Below are positions 49,036 through 61,100 of a DNA stretch of 64,000 bases, in pieces (within the stretch, counting starts at the first letter, position 1; each line of letters opens with the position of its first letter). The stretch spans positions 36,718,568 to 36,782,567 of the forward strand of contig CM019236.1 in the NCBI GenBank assembly GCA_009741485.1, written 5' to 3'. Below the pieces are notes generated by a model. That model saw nothing but the letters and a program-made list of their open reading frames with translations, was not told the DNA's origin and searched no databases. The translations under genes and the position numbers were made by a program. This DNA comes from Malurus cyaneus samueli. Its lineage: Eukaryota > Chordata > Aves > Passeriformes > Maluridae.

Positions 49036-52000
49036 ATGACTGTCCAGTCACAATACTGTTTTTACATAACTGCCCAAACAAGAAACACAAGAGTGTTCCT
49101 TGGTGTCTGGAGAAGAATTTTGAAATGCAGCACCACCTGTGTAGGACCCTTGGCATCAGTATTGTGACTGCCGTCCCTCAGTGCTCCCTTATCCAAGCGT
49201 CTTTGAAAAGGGAATCTGCTGGAAAGTTACCTGCTCTTGAAGATAGCTTTTTTCCTTAAATTCAAAACTCAACAAAATTTGTAATTATTTCTTCTCTGTC
49301 TCTGCTCTGTTTTTCCCCTATTTTTTTCTCACTGATTCATTTTTAAAGCAATGATCTAACCCTTAGTCAAGCCAAGATAAGTCTTTCCAAGGTCTTGAAA
49401 TATCTAAATGAAAATGTAAAAATGGCTTAAGAACTGATTTTGGTAAAGGAAGACCATGAAAAAGCTTTTGGCATTTGCAACAAGAAATAAGGTTGCTAGG
49501 TTTCAGCTTGATTTTTAAATTCCTGAGAGCAAATCTAGAAGGCCCCTGTGCTCCTTCAGCTTCTGGCTGCAGCATGCAGGAGAGAAACACAGTCCTCAGG
49601 TTTAGATCTGTGTGCATGCATCTGAGGATGTTTTCCTTTGGGATGGTGTTTCCTTTGTTTCCCCCCTGCTACCAACCTGCATGTGCTGTGAATCTTTTTG
49701 TGAAGATAGACTTGATAATGTTTGTAGATACTTTATCCTGGAGCACTGTCTCAGTTCAGAAAAAGGTGAATTTAAATAAAATAAATCATCTGAATCTTTT
49801 CTTCCTTGCCACCATAGGGCTATGTAAACCTGATGTAGCTCTTTGGTTAAATAAATAATAAATTTTGTAGGATTTATGTTGCTGTTACTACAGAACAGTG
49901 CTGCAGGAAACAGCTAGCCTGCATGGTAATTCATCATGCAGAGGCAGCCAAGTGGCCCCAGAAGGTTTCTAAGGAAGGAGCACCAACGGTTACCTTTGCT
50001 GCATTTGCATGGGAGATAGACCGAGAGGTGGAAAGGACTATTAAAACTGAGAATTTGGAAGATGCGGCTGTTCTATTTCACAAACACTTTTTTCCTCCCT
50101 CATCCCGCAAAATATTCCCTGTCCTTCAGAACTCGGAGCACACCATAATCTCACACTTGAAATACATATCTATGGGATACGGAGGTTCCAGTCTTCTTCT
50201 AGTGTGTCATGGGACAGTTCTGGTGATTTGTCTGTAACTAAACTGATTTATATGTTTGGAGGCTCTGGTTGACTACGTTTGCTCAGAGCTTGGCCCATGG
50301 CTACAAAAGTGTGCAGAAAAATCTGTCTCAAATACACTGTTCAGCTGTTTCATACCCCTTTCAGCAGTGACAGCAGCTTGGGGTTTATACTTTTCTTGTT
50401 TTCAAAATGTGCTATTAAAGGAACTAAAGACTGGAATGATTTCTCCTTCTGTTCACATTTTTGGTTGGTTGTCTTAGGTAAGATGTTCTCTTGGAAATAT
50501 TGTTTAATACTACCCACAACTATTTCCAAAATGACTGTTTGTTTTTTAAAGAAGGATTAAAAAAATCCCAATGACAAATTGGAACCTTATGGACTGTTAA
50601 AATTCTCTGGTAGAAAGAACTGTCAGCATGATTGATATGTAGAAATTCTCTTTTCAAAGTCATTAAAAAGCTGTGTTCCAGTCTTTGAGCTCTTGGGAGA
50701 AACCTCACTAAATTGCTTCCTGTTGTCTGATTTTTGGAAATATCCTTCCCAGAAAAGACACAATGATAGAATCGTGTCAGAAATGCAAACACCAGGTGAG
50801 CCACATGCATCAGCAAATGGCTTAGTTTATTTCTTATCCAGACTTTTTTAGGTAATAATAATAAAAAAAGCTGGAATCTCTAGATGCTCCAAATAAATCA
50901 CTCACTTTGGAAACATGACTGTCTCAAAGGCACTAAATCCCATGTAATCTTAACAACCCAAAACATACCTGGCTGAATGAAAAGTAGAAAAGAAAAATAC
51001 ATAAAAATTTTGTTTGGTAAAGAGGGAGGTCATCCCACTTAGTGATATTTCAGTTATTCTTTATCCTGAAATACATATACACATTCATCCTAAAGTTGAT
51101 CTCTTTCTAATGAGCATATTTGTAATTCAACAAATAAACAAAAGCTGTGTGGGAATTTTGCTGAAAGCCTCAGAAGTGCTGAGCTCAATTTGTTCTTGAG
51201 ACATAAATGTGAATTTTGTGTGCCTGTTGCTACCTGTGAGCTGGTTGGAGCTGATGGCAGGCTGCAAGTGTTGCAGTGCCAGCCTGGCAAACTTGCAGCA
51301 GCAGCAGGCAGCTGCCTCATTTTCTGGCTTCCAGCAGTATGTGGGCGAAGCAAAATAATGTTAGCGTTTGGCTAACATCACATGATGGCTTCCAAAGTAT
51401 CAGTTCAGAAGGCTTCTCTCATCCAAAAAAAATGGGCTCTCACTGGGTATTTGCAGTAACACACAGACACACACGCCCACACCCATAATCAGTGGGTGTA
51501 AAATGTGAAAAGGATGTTTGCCAGCGAGCTTTCAGATCCAGAGCTGTGAATGGGAACTGCATGCTTGGAATGGAGGCATGAGAATGCTCTTGCTGTTTGT
51601 GTCCTTTTGTTCCTCTGGATTTTATGTGGGTGTGATGACATATTCCCCTAAAGCCCTCAGAACTGAGTCACGAGTTTCAACACAAGCTACCCGAGAAGGA
51701 TAACTCCTCAGAAACATGACTGCTGGGTAACAGAGAGCAAGTTCTTGTAATGCTGGAAGGATTTAAATGTGCCTAGTCTCCCCTAGCGTGTTGCACGGAA
51801 AGTGAAGGCAGAGGGAGAACCACATGAGCCCATTCTCACTTCTACCTTCCTGCTTGTATCCGATTGCTGCCGCTGTTGCTGGCTGCTGCCCAGCTGAGAG
51901 TGTCCCACGGGATGCGTGAAGCCCACACAGATAAGCACGTTAGCACAGCTTGTGTCTGCACAACTGCATTACTGTTCGCATAAAAGCACGTTGCTTCGGG

Positions 52001-55000
52001 CTTACACTGAGCTGTAGGATAAATAAAAATTGGCTCCAAACCGCTTAGGAGGGCTGATCTGGGAGGGTTTGTTTTGAATGAGTCCTACTGACAGCAGAAT
52101 TAGATTAGACATGTGGCTTCACGGAAAACTTCATAGATGGAGACAGCAGGGAGATTGCAAGCTTAGATGGACATGTAATAGTTTCGCTAGAAGAAAGCAA
52201 GCCAGGAATCTGGGTGAGATTTGGGAATTTGAAGTCAGAGAACTCAGCTTGGAATGTTGTCCTGGGAAGCATCGTGCAGCAGAGAGCAAGGAAGGGTGGA
52301 GCAAGATGACACAGACCACTAGCCAAGTGATGCTCATACTGGTGCACACTATGAGCCCAGGGAAACACAGTGAGAGTGTAATGTTTTATCAATTATCTAT
52401 TTATTACTCTACCAGATTTTGCAAAGAGGGAAGAGAAATTTCTCTGTTATGTAAAGATGCTGGCAGGGGAGAGAATGAAAAGCAGAAGAGGAAAGTGGAG
52501 ACAAACATGATCAAAAAATTGAAAATAAACCACCAAGTAAATAATAAAGGACTAGTACTTAAAGAAAAACTGAGTTGTGAGAGGAGAGAAAAAACTTAAT
52601 GCAAAAGTAATGGAATCCAAGGCTACTGAAGACACTCACAAGTCTTTTTCTTTCTGGCAATTTTAAGATAGAATTCCTTTTCTTTCAGTAGGAGGAAAAG
52701 GAGTCTCACAGGTTGGGTCTCCATCCATGTCCCAAAGAGGAACACTCAGCCTTAGGAGGGTTCTGCTCACCATGTAAAGTCATCACATCATGCTAATAAA
52801 TCAGGATCATTCTTGCATTGAAAAGGAATCCAGATTCATACTTCTAAATGCATACAAAAAGACGCAAACTATTTCTAGCTGTCCTAGCAGTGATGTAATG
52901 CAAGTGGTTATGGCTAGGATAAGCACTATTTATTTATGGCCTAAATACAGATTCATTACATACTCTTCAACCTGCTGGACTGTAACTGCTGGGTTTTTTT
53001 ACCTATCTGACCTTTTTTTGTTACCTTTGTTCCTGATTGCTGTCATAAACCTCAGGTGTAAGTCATCCAGAACTGTTCAGATGACAGATTTAATTCCACT
53101 TTTTATTCTGACACTTCCATCTTAACAGCCGTTTCATTGCTAATACTGAAGTAGTGAAGATTAGTGCAAAGACGTCGCACATCTCTTCATGAATAGGCAT
53201 CAGACATCTCCCATTTCTTTCACAGGTTTGCTGAGTAAGGTGCGTATAAATGATCTGCTAGTGTTTCTTTTTAAGCTTTATGCTATTTGCCATGTAAAGT
53301 CCAATTTAAACATTTTCTTTTATAGTTCCTCTTCTAATTTATATTCTTGCTTGTTGATGTCATCTGTGTCAAATTTCTAAACCTTGAAGACTTTCTCTTC
53401 GTCTCAAAGAGTCCTACTGCTTTCATTACACTAGAAGGCTTTTGCCTCTCTTGTTTTCTTTCTTACTTGGTTGTACATGTATTTTCTGAGTTTTGGTAGT
53501 CATCTTTCATATCTAAACTACTTTGGGCGCTTTTACTCTCTTTAAGCTATAGGCCTTTTCTAACTAACCTTGTGTTATAGTGAAGTCTCCCCTTTATAAA
53601 ATACTGCTTCTTTCCAATTAGTTTCCTAGGTGTGAAGCCTAAATGTAACTGCTGCTGCTGGTCAGTGGCCTGAGTCCTCTTCTTTGGTGAATGAGCTCCT
53701 GCATGTTACTTAAGACTAATTCAAAATCAGCTTCACTGCCTGCCTCAAAATTTAAAGTGTACTTTGGGTGTTGAGAAATCAGATACTTCACAGCTATTTG
53801 GGGCAACTATAACAGCAGACCATGGCACTCTGTTATGAAGTTGAAAAGCTCCTTGTAGTTAAAAAGCTTATATCCCTAAGTGCTTAAAAACTGCCAGTTT
53901 TGCCAGTGAAGTAACTGACAGCAGATTGTTCTTCCTGTGAAGATTGTTCTTCCTCCATGCTGAAGTAAGGTGAATCTAGCAGAGAGCAGAGGAATGGTTC
54001 AGGAAGATGTGGGGTGTTCTTCTGAGTTTCCCCTTGGACGCTGCTCGCCTTCTCCCTATCAGGTTTCCCAGCAAAGGAGTTTTAGCAGCAGATGCTGAAA
54101 TTCCCTAGTCTCCTGGAGGTGGGGTGAGCTGATGTGGAAAGGGAGACTCCCTGAGAAAGGCTTTCCCTCACTCTGCCCGTGAGTTTTCCACTCTATTTTC
54201 ATTAGTCTTCTTCCATTGCCTATCTCAATACTTCCCCAGGCTCCTGGGCCAGCCCCTACCCCAGCTAGATCACTGGCTTCCCTAAATCCTTGAGCCCAGT
54301 TCTCCATGCTTGCATAGCTCTAGCTCCATACCCCCAAACCCCTACTGCCCTCCTGAGTTCCCTTGCTGTTCCAGACCTGTGTTTGTATCCTGCCATAGCC
54401 TACACAGCCAAACACCAACCATTTCCCACTCTGGCTTGGAGCATTATTGCTAGGTGTTACCTGCTTGACCCCTTTGAAATAGCTTTGCATCTGAAATGCC
54501 AGGCCTCAGCTGGCATTTAATCACATGCAGCAATGAATTACAGCTGGCTATTATAATTGCAGATGAGCACACCCTTTCTCTAGATGTTCTGCTTTCTGCA
54601 AGCAGTGATAGATGGTTTTGAATCCTTCTTGTCAACACCTTCTAACTAGGAGGGAGGAGGCCCTGACATGTCTTCCACCATGGCAGATTTGCATGTAGAT
54701 AGGGGTGCATGTCAGAAAAATATTGCAGAAGCCCTGAAGCTAATGGCCCTATTAACCAGTGGGAAATCTACACCCCAGCTCCTCTATCCAGCTTTTTATA
54801 TCACTGCTGGCAAACATGATCTGTGAGCTAGGGTTCCTTCCCAGAAACCTAACTAGGTACCTTGCGAAATCAATTCCATTTTTCTTGTTTTGTGAACAGC
54901 CAATTTAGTTCTGGTGGGCCACAGAAAAGTGTCAGGGACATTCAACCTGGTGTCCAGATTTAGAGGTATATAGCTCCTTTTGCGTTGTAGATCTCTCAGA

Positions 55001-57928
55001 ACTGGGTCAGGGAACAAAGTTAACCTGTCTCCACACAAAACTTAGTGGCCACACTTAAACATTGCCCCATGAGCTGCGTATATCTTGTAAATTTAATTGC
55101 CTGGGATTAGAGGCTATTTCCTGGCACTGATGTTGAGGTTACAAGTTCTTTTGTGCCTGGAAAGCTTCTGCTTAGCAGTTTGCAGTTCGCTGGGAGTCTG
55201 AGGCAGGCAGTGGCAGAAGCAGCCGCTTTTTAATCAGGTGCCCTTTGGGGGGGGGAAGAAATTCCAATACCATGGATTTTTCAGCCCTCAGGAACCTCTA
55301 GGTGGCAGGAAGCACACGCTTGGTGCTGGAGCACTGTTCACTGCGCTCTCCAGCTGCAGGAGTTTGTGAACTTGTAAGGGTATAAATGAGGGTCTGGATT
55401 ACATTTTAAGAGTTGCTTGTCCACCAGTCGGATGACTGGCAGGTTCTGACTTTGGAGCTTGTTTGCTCTTTACCACAGGCTTTTGATTTTGTGGTAAGGT
55501 TAGCCACTAAGTCATTCATTTCCCGTGATCCTGGGTAATGCCATCCAAGGTTTGCTTACCTATGTAGCAAGAAGGCGTTTACATGCTTTTGAAGCAATAA
55601 AATGAGGCAGTAGCAGACGGATACGATGAGCACCACATAAAACCATTGAAATCTGTGTGCCTGCTCCACTGGCGTGCCAGAATGATGTTGGTGTGAGCTC
55701 TGGTGGATTTGATTTTAAGTAATAAGTCATGATTGGATCTTTTCCCTGGCTGTGAACCCCTTATTTCTCTTTATCTCAGTCTATGTTACTCAAAAACACC
55801 AGAACATGTCCTTCAAACAGCCTGGGCATTGGTGTGGAGAGTGTTGAAATGTGGAAGGAACTGTACTGAGTGTCTACCAGTGTGATCTGGTTCAGCCCCT
55901 GTGGCCAGAGGGGGAAGATAAGGCTGCCCTTATACCCCTGCTAACCCTTTACCTGGGCAGGAGTTTACACAAATCCTTTGCTCGCACTGGGCCTTTTTCT
56001 GTCCTCTCTCCTACACCCACTGCAAGAGTGGCTTTCCCAGGATAACTCTCTTCCCTGACTGCTCTGCATGTGGTCTCAACTTGAGCTCCTCCAAAAACTC
56101 CCTGCCCTTTAAGACAATGACAAGCAGATGATGGAAAAATGTGCACTGCTGGGGAGCTCTTCCTTATCTGCTGTATTTTTCTGCAGGAAAGTTCTCCTTG
56201 GACTTAATGACTTTTTTCTCTCTGGAGTATGAAGAAAAGGACCTCAGAAGGGCTGTGGCTCTGGCTCTGGATATTTGGTGTGGACCAAGTTATGCAATGT
56301 ACTGCTGCGTCATCTGGAGATTCATTTTTGGCCCACTTCTTGGGACCATAGTTAACATCCACATGGGGAATTTTTGTTTTTAAGAACAAGAAGTACTATT
56401 CCAATTTCAACTTTTTCTGTGATCTCATTCAATCTGAATAATATCCAATATATCTCTAGCGAAATCATTTATAAGGAGGAAGGTATTATTTTTTTTTATT
56501 GGTGACACAGGTTGCTTTGGTGAGCTATGTACTGATAACAAAATATCTTCCTGATGAGTAAAATATCACCAAAATTTAAGAACATTAAATAATACTTGTT
56601 CTGCTTAGCTAGAAAATGACTGTTTTCCTTGCACTTCTAATTCAAATCCTATGATTATTCTTCAAGGTGACATCACAGAGATTTGTAGTTATTAAAATGA
56701 ATCCAATTGGGATTAATGATAGTATTGTACATAATTTGCAGCAGTGATCTTCAATAGAAAGAGCTCAAGGAGCTTTGCCAGCTGCTCATAATTTTGTCAC
56801 CACTGTCCCAAGCAACATTTCGATGAGCTAATCCCAGTTTTTAAGTTGTTCTTTTTAAGCTGTTCTCAAGTCTGCAAAAAACTGAATGCTAATGATCCTG
56901 CTCAGTTTACCTGCACTCTTGACCCTGCACTCTTGATGAGGCAATCACCTGTTCATCTTAAAAAGCCTGAAATAAAAGGTGCTGGTTTTGAGGCAGAGGA
57001 GAAAGTAATGCTTGTGTTAGTGCAACGCACATCAGTGTGTAACTGGTGCATTCAGACCTCATGCACTTATTAGGTTTGATACATAACTCAGTAGCAATCA
57101 GACATTCATGCTGCATGAATCTAGACCCCAAACCACAAGCAGCTGGCTCTATCCTGTCACCTTTTTTTTTGTCCATCTCTGTCATTGGTCAAGACATCCC
57201 TTTGATGTGTCATGATCTTGTAAATAACACAAAGATGTTGCAAGTTGTATTGTTTTTTAATGACATTTATATTCTCAGGCACATTAATAGGCACATTAAT
57301 ATTCTCAGGGATAAGTCCCTAGAGTTTGAAGGAAAACCCCAAGAGCTTGAATAGCAGTTTTTAAAGCACAGATAACTGTCTTCATTAGCAAGCACAGCAT
57401 GCAATACAAGTCAGCTGCACTGCAAGCTCTTTACCATCTCTTCTCTTACATTTCATCAGAGCATTTAGTTTACAGTAGATTAATGTCCTAACCTCTTAGC
57501 CTATTGCTGTGAAAGACAATCAGCCCTATGTAATAAGATTAGACAGTATGAGCTTAACCCAGTGCTAATTTTAAATAAATTTTCTCCCTGTTAGAAAATG
57601 GGATGCGAGTTAGGAGACTGGAAACTGACTACATATTAGTGCACAGTAGAAGACTCCCCACTATTTTTTGCAAAAGTGACCAATCACAAATAAATATTTA
57701 TTGTGCTTTACATATTTGTGCTGCTCCACCCAGATCTGTGTTCTTTAATTTAAGAGGATAAATGATTGTGAAATAGTTGGACAGCATTAGTGAACAAACT
57801 CATAGGTCCTGAGATCGGAGAAGTTTGATCTGATTATCCTGCATATAGGATTTAGAAGATGGGCAGGTGACTTCACTTTTGTGAGACAGTGTTCCATGTG
57901 CCACTTGTTCTTATGTTGCCCTTGTAAT
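49036..57928. other. Gene-poor DNA, no supported gene
   Basis: Open frames of 104 codons (49923-50237, +) and 173 codons (52078-52599, +) are not recognised and lack splice-linked partners. A short direct repeat AGATTGTTCTTCCT lies near 53,922-53,952. No CR1 or LTR is evident. Confidence 0.5.
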
Positions 57929-58128
57929 GAAAAAAAGAAAAAAAGGAAAAGAAAAAAAAAAAACCCACAAACAAAAAAAAAAAACCAACCAAAAAACCAC
58001 CAAACCCACAATTTAAAAACCCCCAACCAACCAAAAAGAAACAAAAACCACAAAACAAAAACCCACAACAAACAAAACAAAAAAACCCCAACCCCCCCGC
58101 CCAAAAAAACCCACAACCCCTCCCCCAC
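57929..58128 (+). repeat. Low-complexity A-rich then A/C-only tract
   Basis: Roughly 30 bp of A/G, then about 165 bp made almost only of A and C on the + strand (motifs such as AACCAACC, AAAACCCCA and CCCCCCC). The aromatic-rich open frames on the other strand are artefacts of this composition. Confidence 0.92.
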
Positions 58129-61100
58129 CTCAGTGAACTATTCAGAAGCCCAGAGTATATTCAGCCAGTTGGAGGCAGTAGTGTTTGCTATATGCTTCCT
58201 GGCATCTATCCTCGGAGTGATCTATTCCTCTGTTAAAAGCTTCTCATAACCTTGCTATCAGGATAAAGGACATAATTTTCAAAGAGGTGGACTACAGACA
58301 AAAGCTAAATTTCTTTAATTTAATTGAAAATTCCCCATTTTATTGATTGAAAATCCCCAACTCTGATAGCAGAGCTTGCTTACCATGAGGCTTATGGTTC
58401 CAGGAAGGGAGGAAGTTAGCTATAATGGGAAACATGTGGTACATTAATCCCCTTAAAAGTATTGCATGTTTCTTCATTTTTTTTTAATATAAAAATCATG
58501 TCAATAGCAAATTATAAATTTGCCCATGCCCATTGCCATGTTTTATCAAAAGCCCTCAGTATAACAAGGAACTTTTCAACAATAGGAAAGTAATTTTGTC
58601 AGTTGAACATGCTATATAATTAAAGGATTAACATTTTCTCTGAAATGGAATTAAGGAACCAAAATGGGTCTAGAGTTAACTCCTTCATGTTTAGATGACT
58701 GGTGTACAATTTCCTTGGGAAATGTACATTTTGGCTAGAACTGTGCAAAATACAGCTGTGAAGACATTTGAGACTGAAATATTTGGAAAATTTTCTGACA
58801 GAATTTTCATGGACAGAGACTATTAGAGGAAGAAGAATGTGAGAAGCTGGAAGGAAGACAAAGAAACATATATTTTCCAACCCAGCAAACTTTCAATCTT
58901 ACTGCAGATGATGATTGCAAATCCATACGCATACTTGCTGGCATACACTTTTACCTAAGTTTAAAAATATGCAAATGCAAACTCTGAAACTCTTTTCAGT
59001 TTTTACATATTCAACATGTCAAGTCTCCAGGACTTCATAATAAATCGTTGCAACTTGTTACTGGGGTAATGCGCGTGTCACAAGCATTACCCACTTGCTT
59101 GTGGATTTCTGGGCCTGCCCAGAATACTCAGACACCCATCAGTTCTGGCAAGGCCATGTGTCTATTTTCTTATTGCCTTAGTGATAGGATGTAAATACTA
59201 AGACTAGTTTTATCTTTCTTTTACAGGATATTAAATCTCTTGAAAATATCACTATTGTTTTTGATAGAAGAATGGCATGGAAATGAATGTATTTTTAAGG
59301 TGAGGATTTTCCTCACAGATTTCAAGACCATTTTTTACACCCATAAAACTAGCATCTTTTCAGTTTGGTGGGCCCCATTCTAAATTGCAGGATTAACTGA
59401 TAGGCAGCTATTAGGGGAAGACTGCAAGCACGTTCCTGCCCAGATTACTCTGAACAGCTTATGTTTCCTCTGGCTTTTGACTGTTAGGGTGGAGCAGTTT
59501 CTCTGTCACTGGACTAAGGACAGTGATGGGTCATACCATCTGCACAGAGATCTCATGCTATCGCTTTTCCTTTCTCCTCTCCCATTACTAATGTCACCAC
59601 CATTCCTTTGCCACAGCAGTTCATGATTTCAGTAATATCTTGGTTCCATCTTCTGCTTTGCTTATAGTCTTACTTTTATCTTGACTTGTAACCCCTGGAG
59701 CTGTACCTCAGCCCCTGCAGCTTCCTTCACACTGGAAAAGGCACCTTTCAAAGCAGTTGCCAGAGCCTTCCCTGGCTCCTGCTGTGCTTCCTGCTGCTGC
59801 CGTATGTCCCCAAACATGAAGAGATCCCTAGGCACAGGCTTCTGGAGACGCTGTGTCTCTCTTCCTTTCCTCCCATTCTCATCACAAAACATCTGTTTTT
59901 GAATGTCTTTGCTGACATTCCTAAATCACTATGTATCCTCCCCTCATGTCACCATGAGTCTGACATGGGTTCTGTGCATCTCAGGGTCTAAGCTGGCTCT
60001 TAATAGGCTGGTTTGAGGATTGGGAACAGTATCAGCAGTATAAATATGAGTCAGGACAGCTCAGGGCTGGCACTTGAAATCCATCCCTCCTCTACTTACC
60101 CCATGCTTCCTTCACTTAGCCTTTGTGCTTCTTCACAACAACCATGGGTACCTTTGCATGGTACTTTATTAGGCTGCGGTCCCACAGCAGACATTTCATT
60201 CCTTTATAGAATTGCACTAAAGGAAGTAACATTGTTGGGGGGAAGGTTTAAAGCCCTTCTTGATCTACTTTTTTGTAAATTTAGGCCTGCTTACTTTAAC
60301 AGAGAAAAGCCCAGCTCTATACTTTTTTTCTGCTTTTATATGGCAGATACACATTTTAAATATAATGGCCCTTTGCAAGGAAATTATAAGCTTCTGTACC
60401 CCCCTTTCTTGTCAATGACGAGTTTCTGTTGCTTTAAAAATCTTAAAAGAGGCTAAATATACCCATTTACTTATTTGGAGGAACCAATTTAGCATAAGAA
60501 ATCTTTGTGTGAAGAAGGGAATGGAAAAAACCAACTGACAACGTTTGTGAATGGCTAGCTGATGATTATGCCTTGATCCATAATCATGGTGCAGAACTAT
60601 GTGGCTGCTCACTTCTAAATCTGAGTGAACCTAGGGATTGAGGGGATATGTAGCAGTTCTGCAGTGTTGAGACAGATACAGACAAGAAGATTTACCTGTG
60701 CAGTATTAATGCCATCTAGATGGATGATTACATGGTCCAAGATAATCACTTCATTTTTACTTAGGAAAAAAAAGGAGTGATTATGGTCTGCTGCATTTCT
60801 GTATAGGTCATAATCATGTGGTTCCTGACAGTGCAGCAGTATTCTCTTTGCTCTGATTCAGCTCATGTTAAAGCCAATTAGAAGTTCTCTGCTGGTTCTA
60901 GAGGCAGTCAGCTGAGACCTTGCTGTAGAAAATTCCTAAAGAGGAGTTGTGAGATAGAATGAGCAAACCAGATCCAGGACCCTTGATTTTAATGCATTTA
61001 GTTCTCAGGGATCGCTACAACAGAAAGTTTCCCTTTGTACCTCACACACTTTATGGATAGATGTGATTTTACAGTGCATTTCTCTGCTGCTATGAGCTGC

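Noticed and set aside
52078..52599. 173-codon + strand frame as a gene
   Set aside because: Lys/Glu-rich translation without a recognisable fold; no promoter or conserved motif.
57787..58128. Phe/Trp/Gly-rich 113-codon frame on the minus strand
   Set aside because: Produced by the A/C low-complexity tract.
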